Shown here piece after piece: positions 1 through 4,878 of a DNA stretch of 5,210 nt (position 1 is the first letter of the stretch; each line of letters begins with the position of its first letter). A program made the translations under genes and the position numbers. Below the pieces are notes generated by a model, which had not been told where the DNA came from, ran no database searches, and saw only the letters and a program-made list of their open reading frames with translations. Source of the DNA: JAZDPK01 sp043797615 (lineage in GTDB: Bacteria > Patescibacteriota > Patescibacteriia > UBA11705 > JABHMO01); the NCBI GenBank assembly GCA_043797615.1, contig JAZDPK010000020.1:1-5210 (forward strand), in the 5' to 3' direction.

Positions 1-38
1 TTCACTTCTTCTTGGGACATAACAATGTTCTTTTCCAT
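1..38 (-). CDS. N-terminus of a truncated gene, possibly an insertion-sequence transposase
   Basis: An ATG at 36-38 opens a minus-strand frame reading MEKNIVMSQEEV before the window ends. Twelve full codons are too few to assign a family. Two things suggest a transposase. The 'MSQEEV' start resembles my memory of ISNCY/IS1202-like transposases, which often begin with a Ser-rich helix-turn-helix leader. The sequence just upstream carries repeated GGACAT motifs of the kind seen at IS ends. No clear Shine-Dalgarno precedes the ATG. A small inverted repeat (CGGTT-TATT-AACCG, 58-71) lies in its leader. Met7 is an alternative start. It could equally be an unrelated gene. Confidence 0.35.
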   Translation of the reverse strand, partial: MEKNIVMSQEEV

Positions 39-69
39 AGTGATTTATATGTTTTATCGGTTTATTAAC

Positions 70-132
70 CGAACATATTATCACATCGGATAGGACATTT
101 CTATTTCCCCCAACTAGGACATTATCATATAA
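70..132. repeat. GGACAT repeat cluster, possible insertion-sequence terminus
   Basis: Two closely similar units are seen, TAGGACATTTCTAT at 91-104 and TAGGACATTATCATAT at 115-130. A weaker copy (CGAACATATTATCACAT) begins near 70, and a further GGACAT lies inside the truncated frame at 15-20. Spaced copies of a short motif just outside a transposase-like start are typical of transposase-binding sites at an IS end. The outer boundary is not defined by a visible target duplication, and the other end is outside the window, so the mobile-element reading is inference. Confidence 0.35.
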
Positions 133-164
133 TTTTCACATGTTTTCGAATGTATTTTAAGCCA

Positions 165-203
165 AATCCGTATAATCCATACTCTTAAATCCGTACATCC
201 GTA
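165..203. repeat. Short array of ATCCGTA-like octamers
   Basis: Four copies of the octamer NATCC(G/A)TA lie in 39 bases: AATCCGTA at 165-172, AATCCATA at 174-181, AATCCGTA at 188-195 and CATCCGTA at 196-203. Read on the minus strand the unit is TACGGATT, which shares the core CGGATT with the ATTCGGATT blocks at 3145-3181 and 3983-4020. The array ends eight bases before the -35 box of the downstream gene, so it could affect its transcription. Alternatively it is a decayed member of a dispersed repeat family. Confidence 0.5.
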
Positions 204-211
204 ACCAGGAC

Positions 212-239
212 TTGACATTTTTCTAAAATAAGCTATAAT
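212..239 (+). promoter_or_regulatory. Consensus sigma70-type promoter of the 289-1005 gene
   Basis: A perfect -35 hexamer TTGACA (212-217) and a perfect -10 hexamer TATAAT (234-239) are separated by 16 bases. Transcription would begin around 245-247, giving a leader of about 42 bases before the ATG at 289. Both hexamers match the consensus exactly, so strong constitutive transcription is expected. Confidence 0.8.
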
Positions 240-276
240 AGAATGTAATTCGTTCATTAATATATAAACCTTTAAA

Positions 277-282
277 AAGGAG
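277..282 (+). promoter_or_regulatory. Ribosome binding site fixing the start at 289
   Basis: AAGGAG lies six bases upstream of the ATG at 289-291. It is the clearest Shine-Dalgarno in the window; ligA, the mazG-like remnant, the GxxExxY gene and pilD have weak or no recognisable ones. Confidence 0.8.
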
Positions 283-288
283 AATATC

Positions 289-1005
289 ATGCTGAAAAAG
301 CCTTTGGACGACAAAGACGAGAACTATGCCGATTACATTTTCGACCTGTTTATTCTTTGTTTGTCCTGGCAATGGGATCCGAGTTATTACAACGACATGT
401 GGACGACAATGGACCGCGTCAAACTTGTTTTGCGGAAACTCGGCGTCATCACGTACAAGCAACGCTACAGCCTTCATTTCAACAAGGAAGTGCAGAACAA
501 ATTTTTGCTGCACGTCGCCAGGCCGGTGCTCGACTATTCGATCGGCAACGCCGAATACGTTTGGGACGGGGTGAATACCACGTACAAACAGCGCCAAATC
601 ATTTTAGACTCTCCCAAACGGCTGGCCATCACCATCAGCCTGCAATACAAAATCAGGCCGGATCAATTGCTCAAATCTTACAAGATCCACCTGACGAAAC
701 GCGGCAACAAATACGCCGCTTCCATTGCCAAAAAATACGCGGGCATCATCGATTCCGGCCAGTATCTTGCTGAATTGCGCCGTCTGTCCGAAAAAGTTTC
801 GCGCATCAAGCCGGAAGACGACTGCGAAATCGAAGAGCCGACGGAAGACATTGCGGCCGAAGAAACTCCGGACAAGGAGCGGGAAGAGGACGAGCAAGAA
901 GAAAAGCAGTTTAAAAAACGCGCGGAGAAAGGCCCAACGGCCGAAGATCTGGCCGAGAGCGAGCGGTTCGAGCGCCTGCTTGAACAGAAAAAAATGAAGA
1001 TGTAA
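289..1005 (+). CDS. Hypothetical protein of 238 residues, family not recognised
   Basis: I do not recognise this protein. The start is well supported by AAGGAG six bases upstream and a consensus promoter, and the gene ends in TAA just before a hairpin terminator. It therefore looks like an independent single-gene transcription unit. Residues 1-170 look folded: an aromatic-rich segment around 12-40 (YIFDLFILCLSWQWD, then PSYYNDMW), basic stretches at 43-60, and a Lys/Arg-rich region around 122-175. Residues 171-238 are very rich in Glu, Lys, Asp and Arg with almost no hydrophobics, so a disordered or coiled-coil tail is likely. There is no signal peptide. The hydrophobic stretch at 16-27 is short and broken by charged flanks, so a cytoplasmic location is more likely. 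Codon use is GC-richer than the spacers, consistent with a resident gene. The lysine-rich composition would fit nucleic-acid or ribosome contact, but that is speculation. Confidence 0.85.
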   Translation: MLKKPLDDKDENYADYIFDLFILCLSWQWDPSYYNDMWTTMDRVKLVLRKLGVITYKQRYSLHFNKEVQNKFLLHVARPVLDYSIGNAEYVWDGVNTTYKQRQIILDSPKRLAITISLQYKIRPDQLLKSYKIHLTKRGNKYAASIAKKYAGIIDSGQYLAELRRLSEKVSRIKPEDDCEIEEPTEDIAAEETPDKEREEDEQEEKQFKKRAEKGPTAEDLAESERFERLLEQKKMKM

Positions 1006-1010
1006 TTTTC

Positions 1011-1043
1011 AAAATGCTTCGCCGCACGGGTGAAGCATTTTTT
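1011..1043 (+). terminator. Rho-independent terminator after the hypothetical gene
   Basis: A perfect 10-bp stem, AAAATGCTTC (1011-1020) with GAAGCATTTT (1032-1041), encloses an 11-base GC-rich loop and runs into six T residues (1038-1043). It begins five bases after the TAA. On the minus strand the same hairpin is followed by a weaker U-run, so it may also stop read-through from the convergent ligA. Confidence 0.85.
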
Positions 1044-1067
1044 AATTGAAGAAAATAACCTTGCACT

Positions 1068-1099
1068 GTTCAGCCGAGCTTGATCAAGCTCGGCTGAAC
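1068..1099. repeat. Perfect 32-bp palindrome between convergent genes
   Basis: The sequence from GTTCAGCCGAGCTTGA (1068-1083) to its exact reverse complement (1084-1099) has no mismatch and no spacer. It lies between the terminator of the plus-strand gene and the stop codon of ligA, 17 bases beyond ligA on the minus strand. It has no adjoining T-run in either direction, so it is not a classical terminator. It could block 3' exonucleases on the ligA mRNA, help terminate in a factor-dependent way, or be a dimeric protein-binding site. Confidence 0.85.
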
Positions 1100-1115
1100 T
1101 CGCCTGAAGATGATC

Positions 1116-3134
1116 TCATTTTAACATTTCCAAAAACTCTTTTTCATCAATACTCTTCACTCCCAATTCTTTCGCTTTTTTCAATTTCGATCCTGGTTCA
1201 ACGCCGGCCACCACATAATCGGTTTTCAGCCTGACCGCGCCGGAAATTTTTCCACCGGCGTTTTTAATCATTTGCTTCGCCTCGTCGCGCGATAAATTTT
1301 CCAAACTGCCCGTCAACACGAATGATTTATGCGCAACTAAAGGATGTACGGACAAAACATTGTTTTGTCCGCCTCCCAGCCGAATCCCCAATTCCGCCAT
1401 TTTCTCCAGCATCTTGATATTCTTTTCATTATGGAAATAATCGTGAAAACTTTCCGCCACTTTTTCGCCGATGCCGTCGATCTCATTCAAATCATCAACT
1501 GTTGCCATACGAATTTTATTTATAAAATCTGAAATCGAATGGCGGTGAAAATGCCGCGCCAGAATTTCTCCGTTCTCTTCGCCGACATATCGGATCCCCA
1601 AGCTGTAAATGAATTTCGCCAGCGTGATTTTCTTGCTCGCTTCAATCGACTTTATCAGTTTCTCCGCGGATTTTTCGCCGAATCTTTCCAGGTTCAGCAA
1701 ATCGGCTTTGGTCAATTCGAAAATATCCGTTTCCTTCGTCAGCAAACCTTCGTCAATCAGCTGTTCGATGATTTTATCGCCAAGACCCATGATATTGAAT
1801 CCGTGTTTGGAAACAAAATGGATAAAATGCTCTTTTTCTTGCGCCAAACAATTCTTATTTGAACAGTAAATCGCCACTTCGCCTTCCCGCCGTTCAACTT
1901 TCGAATGGCAAATCGGACAAACCTTGGGCATTTCAACTTTGCGCTCTTTTCCGGTTCGGAGTTTTGGCAATGATTCGACGATTTCCGGAATCACGTCCCC
2001 GGCTTTCTGCAAAATCACCGTGTCGCCGATGCGAATGTCTTTCCGCGTCAATTCGTCGATGTTGTGCAGCGTCGCGCGTTTAACAACGGACCCGGCCACC
2101 GGCACCGGCTTCAAATGCGCCACCGGAGTCAAGGCTCCAGTGCGGCCCACCTGCCAAACAATATCTTCAACAACAGTCGTTGTCTGCTCGGCCGGAAATT
2201 TATACGCGCACGCCCAGCGCACGTATTTTGCCGCGCGTCCCAAGCGCTTTTGCCATTCCAAATTATTAACTTTGATCGCAATGCCGTCAATGACATACGC
2301 CAAACGTTCGCGTTTCTTCGCCCACTCTTCGCAATATCTAATTACCGCTTCGATTCCGGCCACTTTTTGAAAATGACCGTTCACGCGCAAGCCCAGATTC
2401 TGCATCTCTTTCAGCATGTCTTCCTGCGTTTTCAAATCAAGCGGATTGTAAATCGCCCAGCAATATATGTCCAAATCGCGGCCAGCGGCGATCGACGGAT
2501 CAAGTTGGCGCACCGAGCCGGCCGCCGCGTTGCGCGGATTGGCGAAAACCGGCTTGCCGTCTTTCTTGTTTCTCTCGTTTAACGCCGCCAAACTCTTTTT
2601 CGGCATGTAAACCTCGCCGCCGATTTCCACTGTTTCGTCTTTTCGCAATTTGAGCGGCAAACTTTTTATCGTTTTAACGGTGTGCGTCACGTCTTCGCCG
2701 AATACGCCGTCCCCGCGCGTCACCGCTTGTTTGAAATATCCGTTTTCATAATGGAACGACATGTTCAAACCGTCGATTTTCAGCTCGCAGGTGTAATCGA
2801 TTTTTTCATCCGCCGCCAATTTCAAAAATCGCTTCACCCTTTTGTCGAATTCCAAAATTTCTTTGATGCTAAAAACATCGTCCAAAGAATATTTCTCGAT
2901 GTCGTGCCTGACTTTTTTGAATTGGCTTAAGGCTTTGCCGCCGATCCTTTGCGTTGGCGAATCCGGCGTGATTAAATCCGGAAAAAGCGCTTCGATCTTT
3001 TCCACCTCGTCTTTCAAGCTGTCGCGCGCCGCGTCGGACATGATCGGCCGATCCAAAACATAGTACGCGTGGTCAGCCTCGCGCATTTGCTTTTTCAGTT
3101 TTTCCAAGCGTTGTTTGGCATCAGTTTTATTCAT
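1116..3134 (-). CDS. ligA: NAD-dependent DNA ligase LigA
   Basis: LigA seals nicks in duplex DNA using NAD+ during replication and repair. At 672 residues the protein is full length for the family. Domain Ia occupies about 1-60 (NMN/NAD+ contacts). The adenylation domain follows, with catalytic Lys119 in ELKIDG and a downstream IDGIAIKVN motif near 282-290. The OB fold includes RTGALTPVAHLKPV (331-344) and ATLHN (354-358). A Cys4 zinc finger uses Cys406, Cys409, Cys424 and Cys429. Helix-hairpin-helix repeats (LGIRYVGEE at 512-520, IDGIGEKVA at 552-560) follow, and a C-terminal BRCT domain spans about 600-672 (FVLTGSL). The ATG at 3132-3134 fits the normal N-terminus, although no good Shine-Dalgarno is seen. 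In domain Ia the usual 'DAEYD' reads DAARD, replacing the conserved Tyr by Arg37, and Tyr25 sits where many ligases have His. All other key residues are present, so an active enzyme is expected. Confidence 0.97.
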   Translation of the reverse strand: MNKTDAKQRLEKLKKQMREADHAYYVLDRPIMSDAARDSLKDEVEKIEALFPDLITPDSPTQRIGGKALSQFKKVRHDIEKYSLDDVFSIKEILEFDKRVKRFLKLAADEKIDYTCELKIDGLNMSFHYENGYFKQAVTRGDGVFGEDVTHTVKTIKSLPLKLRKDETVEIGGEVYMPKKSLAALNERNKKDGKPVFANPRNAAAGSVRQLDPSIAAGRDLDIYCWAIYNPLDLKTQEDMLKEMQNLGLRVNGHFQKVAGIEAVIRYCEEWAKKRERLAYVIDGIAIKVNNLEWQKRLGRAAKYVRWACAYKFPAEQTTTVVEDIVWQVGRTGALTPVAHLKPVPVAGSVVKRATLHNIDELTRKDIRIGDTVILQKAGDVIPEIVESLPKLRTGKERKVEMPKVCPICHSKVERREGEVAIYCSNKNCLAQEKEHFIHFVSKHGFNIMGLGDKIIEQLIDEGLLTKETDIFELTKADLLNLERFGEKSAEKLIKSIEASKKITLAKFIYSLGIRYVGEENGEILARHFHRHSISDFINKIRMATVDDLNEIDGIGEKVAESFHDYFHNEKNIKMLEKMAELGIRLGGGQNNVLSVHPLVAHKSFVLTGSLENLSRDEAKQMIKNAGGKISGAVRLKTDYVVAGVEPGSKLKKAKELGVKSIDEKEFLEMLK
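1349..1371. repeat. Intragenic hairpin in the linker region of ligA
   Basis: CGGACAAAAC (1349-1358) and GTTTTGTCCG (1362-1371) form a perfect 10-bp inverted repeat around a three-base loop. It lies inside ligA and encodes the stretch GQNNVLSV between the helix-hairpin-helix and BRCT domains, a linker where family lengths vary. It may be a small inserted palindrome tolerated in frame, or an RNA hairpin that slows translation between domains. Confidence 0.7.
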
Positions 3135-3144
3135 AGATACATCA

Positions 3145-3181
3145 TAATCCGAATGAAAAAGAGAATCCGAATTCTCCGAAT
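3145..3181 (-). repeat. ATTCGGATT repeat block, copy 1 (inverted relative to copy 2)
   Basis: On the minus strand the block reads ATTCGGAGA, ATTCGGATT, a pyrimidine-rich spacer, then ATTCGGATTA. The order and spacing of three related units match the block at 3983-4020 read on the plus strand, so the two blocks form a long imperfect inverted repeat about 800 bp apart. It lies just upstream of ligA and, if the promoter at 3184-3213 is right, is transcribed as the ligA leader. Confidence 0.65.
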
Positions 3182-3183
3182 AT

Positions 3184-3213
3184 ATTATCGCATGATTTAT
3201 TTCGAGTTTCCAA
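3184..3213 (-). promoter_or_regulatory. Candidate ligA promoter with extended -10
   Basis: On the minus strand TTGGAA (3208-3213) is followed after 18 bases by GATAAT (3184-3189), which is directly preceded by TGC, an extended -10 feature. The predicted start near 3177 gives a leader of about 40 bases before the ligA ATG. The promoter overlaps the last codons of the mazG-like remnant. The -35 match is only moderate. Confidence 0.45.
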
Positions 3214-3508
3214 TTCTCCGCTGTTCCATCTCTTTTATTTTTTTATCGATTTCCGTCGGTAAATCAATGCTGCAAATCCCTGAGACAAGTAGCACGTCCA
3301 GTAAAGCCTGCACAACTTCCTCTTTCAAATTATTCTAATTAAATTCTCTGAAATTCGGATGTTTTTTATTGACAATCTGCCTAGCGACTTCACCCACTTC
3401 TTCGATCAAATGCATGAACGCTAAATCAAGCGTCAAATCCGCGCCCAGCTCGGTAGCGCGCTTCTTTTGAAAATCGTGAATTCTGTTTTGGACATCGGTA
3501 ATGTTCAT
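3197..3508 (-). pseudogene. MazG-like NTP pyrophosphohydrolase remnant with in-frame TAG
   Basis: Translation from the ATG at 3506-3508 gives 57 residues (MNITDVQNRIHDFQKKRATE...), then TAG at 3335-3337, then 45 more residues in the same frame (NNLKEEVVQALLDVLL...) ending at TAA (3197-3199). Ignoring the TAG, the 103-position product has the length and layout of small all-alpha MazG-like pyrophosphatases, which hydrolyse (d)NTPs to monophosphates. The first metal-binding helix is present (LIEEVGEVA, Glu36, Glu37, Glu40). In the second motif the usual ExxD reads E64-V-V-Q67, so the expected Asp is Gln under this alignment. Continuity on both sides of the stop points to a recent nonsense mutation or a base-calling error. 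No Shine-Dalgarno is evident. The neighbouring gap gene appears to end with TAG, which argues against general recoding of TAG. Confidence 0.65.
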
Positions 3509-3544
3509 AAAATTAACTTATGACTTATTGATAGTTCGAATTTT

Positions 3545-3946
3545 TTATTTAAACTTTTCTTTTTGATTATATAACACGGTATTCAACACCCTTTTAGGCT
3601 TCAGATATGTGCTTCGGAAATTTACAATTAAACCGAGTTCTAAATTGGCCGCTCGTAAGTATCGTTGCATCTGATAATAATCTTCTTTAGTTATGAACCT
3701 TTTCGCTTTAGCATCAAAAAATATTTTATTATCGATATAAAAATCAACAATATTTCCCTTCGGTGCATTGGGATTTAAAACTGAAATATTGAATTCCCTG
3801 ACATATTCTATTTTTGAATCTCTCAATTTCATTTCAAATCTATCCGCAAACTGCTTTTCACGACAAAACCGGTTTAATTCGCGATGCACTTCGAAACACA
3901 AACCATAAATTTTATAGCATAGTTCTTTATGCAAAATTTTTTCCAT
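3545..3946 (-). CDS. GxxExxY-family protein (PD-(D/E)XK nuclease-like fold)
   Basis: The 133-residue product fits the GxxExxY family, whose function is not established and whose fold is related to PD-(D/E)XK nucleases. Seen in order are an N-terminal helix with YKIYGLCFEVHRELNRFC (Glu19 in the FEVH motif); the region of the naming motif, here F-C-R-E-K-Q-F (27-33), with Glu30 kept but Gly and Tyr replaced by Phe; Asp68 in IVDFYID; FFDAKAK (Asp78, Lys80), matching the D/E-x-K pair; and Tyr-Gln-Met-Gln-Arg-Tyr (91-96) followed by LELGLIVNFRSTYLKPKRV, the typical family ending. The frame remains open upstream to a GTG at 4042, overlapping pilD, but those 32 extra residues merely translate the ATTCGGATT repeats. 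The ATG at 3946 matches the family start. No Shine-Dalgarno is clear. The gene is more AT-rich than ligA and pilD, which suggests transfer. Confidence 0.8.
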   Translation of the reverse strand: MEKILHKELCYKIYGLCFEVHRELNRFCREKQFADRFEMKLRDSKIEYVREFNISVLNPNAPKGNIVDFYIDNKIFFDAKAKRFITKEDYYQMQRYLRAANLELGLIVNFRSTYLKPKRVLNTVLYNQKEKFK

Positions 3947-3982
3947 AATTGATCGAATTTTTTCAATACGAGGATAATTTTG

Positions 3983-4020
3983 TTCGGAGCATTCGGATTT
4001 CCCGGATTTTATTCGGATTA
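3983..4020 (+). repeat. ATTCGGATT repeat block, copy 2
   Basis: Four units stand in a row: TTCGGAGC (3983-3990), ATTCGGATT (3991-3999), CCCGGATTT (4001-4009) and ATTCGGATTA (4011-4020). The block lies between the pilD stop codon, which it overlaps by three bases, and the start of the GxxExxY gene. It is the inverted partner of the block at 3145-3181. On the minus strand it would be transcribed as the leader of the GxxExxY gene. Confidence 0.65.
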
Positions 4021-4800
4021 TTTCAATAAACCTAAATACCACCCGATTATCTGATTACCGTATAACAAAGCCACGCCCGTCGCCACGGTCAAAAACACGC
4101 CGAACGGCATCGGGCTGTCCATTTTCTTCAATTTGAACAATAGCAGAATCGAACTCACGATCGCGCCGAGGAAATAGCCGAGAATCAGGGCGAACAGAAT
4201 ATTCGGCCAGCCGAGCATGAAGCCCATGAGAAAACCGAGATTGATGTCGCCTCTGCCGATCCATTTTCCTTTTGAAATGAAATACTGCAGCCAGAAAAAT
4301 CCGCCGGCAACGATTCCGGCGACGACCAGCGAGATAATCACGCTGATAAAATTGATTGAATTGCTAAGGATGAAAATATTCACAAGCAAAGCGAACACCG
4401 TCATCGGAATCACCACCGCGTCGAGAATCATGAAAAAGCGCAGGTCGGTGGTGAAAATAACGATCAGGGCGCAAGCGAACACCAGGTCGCGGAAAAACAG
4501 CGGATTGCTGAAATTGGCAACGATCTGATAATGATAAGCGAGAAAAACGAAAATCAATCCGGTGAACAGCTCGACCAGCGGATACTGCCAGGAAATCGGC
4601 TTTTTGCATTTTCGGCATTTTCTTTTGAGAATGAAAAAACTCACGATCGGAATCAAATCGTAGAACTTTATCCGTTCCTGGCACGACGGGCAGCACGAAC
4701 GGCCTTTGACAATCGATTTCTTTTCCGGCAGACGGCAGATCACCACGTTCAGAAAACTGCCGACTAACAAGCCGAAAATAAATAACAATGGATAAATCAT
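4018..4800 (-). CDS. pilD: Prepilin peptidase (type IV leader peptidase, A24 family)
   Basis: This membrane aspartic protease cleaves the leader from type IV pilin-like precursors and, in many bacteria, methylates the new N-terminus. The 260-residue protein has the full family plan. An N-terminal membrane segment carries GSFLNVVICRLP (14-25). A cytoplasmic zinc-binding loop has Cys37, Cys40, Cys62 and Cys65 with the usual 21-residue spacing. About six further hydrophobic segments follow (near 74-92, 104-118, 128-147, 151-175, 190-222, 233-257). The catalytic aspartates should be Asp119 (TTDLRFFMILD) and Asp185 (GRGDINLG). The usual I-P-D after the first Asp reads I-L-D. PFGVFL near 232-237 is the conserved C-terminal motif. 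The ATG at 4798-4800 begins directly at the first membrane segment. Its substrates, pilins or pseudopilins, are not in the window. It stands apart from gap by 210 bases of repeats, so it probably has its own promoter. Confidence 0.95.
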   Translation of the reverse strand: MIYPLLFIFGLLVGSFLNVVICRLPEKKSIVKGRSCCPSCQERIKFYDLIPIVSFFILKRKCRKCKKPISWQYPLVELFTGLIFVFLAYHYQIVANFSNPLFFRDLVFACALIVIFTTDLRFFMILDAVVIPMTVFALLVNIFILSNSINFISVIISLVVAGIVAGGFFWLQYFISKGKWIGRGDINLGFLMGFMLGWPNILFALILGYFLGAIVSSILLLFKLKKMDSPMPFGVFLTVATGVALLYGNQIIGWYLGLLK

Positions 4801-4820
4801 AGCAAATTATTCTTATGTTA

Positions 4821-4847
4821 ATAATATATTTAAGCCGGATATGACAA
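4821..4847 (-). promoter_or_regulatory. Tentative pilD promoter
   Basis: On the minus strand TTGTCA (4842-4847) and TATTAT (4821-4826) are separated by 15 bases, shorter than the preferred 17. They sit about 20 bases upstream of the pilD ATG, in an AT-rich stretch. Several overlapping TATATT/TTATTA choices exist, so the exact -10 is uncertain. Confidence 0.3.
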
Positions 4848-4856
4848 CTTGATCAA

Positions 4857-4878
4857 TCCCAAAGGGATCCCTTCGGGA
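4857..4878. repeat. Near-perfect 22-bp palindrome in the gap-pilD spacer
   Basis: TCCCAAAGGGA is followed directly by TCCCTTCGGGA, together forming a palindrome centred on GGGATCCC with one mismatched pair. In minus-strand RNA the mismatch becomes a G-U pair, so the hairpin would be more stable in a transcript coming from gap. There is no T-run after it, so it is not an obvious intrinsic terminator. Confidence 0.6.

Noticed and set aside
165..203. CRISPR array
   Set aside because: Units are only eight bases, unevenly spaced and without spacers of constant length, and no cas genes are present. The same holds for 3983-4020.
223..597. Minus-strand frame of 124 codons opposite the hypothetical gene
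   Set aside because: It runs against a gene with a consensus promoter, Shine-Dalgarno and terminator, and would extend through that promoter. It has no start signals of its own.
1068..1099. Intrinsic terminator of ligA
   Set aside because: The stem is strong but no U-run follows it on the minus strand, so I list it as a palindrome of unknown role and not as a terminator.
1924..2582. Plus-strand open frames of up to 172 codons opposite ligA
   Set aside because: They lie antisense to conserved ligA coding sequence, lack ribosome binding sites and give low-complexity, Arg/Phe/Cys-rich products typical of shadow frames.
3335..3337. TAG recoded as an amino acid in this organism
   Set aside because: The gap gene in the same window appears to end with TAG (5011-5013) at the family's normal C-terminus, so TAG acts as a stop here. 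Known recoding in some Patescibacteria concerns TGA, and ligA ends with TGA at the expected place.
3069..3338. Plus-strand frame of 89 codons across the ligA start and the mazG-like remnant
   Set aside because: The minus strand has recognisable protein motifs on both sides of this stretch. The plus-strand product is hydrophobic low-complexity sequence without a ribosome binding site.
3947..4042. N-terminal extension of the GxxExxY protein starting at GTG 4042
   Set aside because: The 32 extra residues are a translation of the ATTCGGATT repeats and overlap the end of pilD. The family's start matches the ATG at 3946.
4217..4767. Plus- and minus-strand alternative frames within pilD
   Set aside because: They overlap the well-supported prepilin peptidase with its Cys4 loop and catalytic aspartates, and show no family features.
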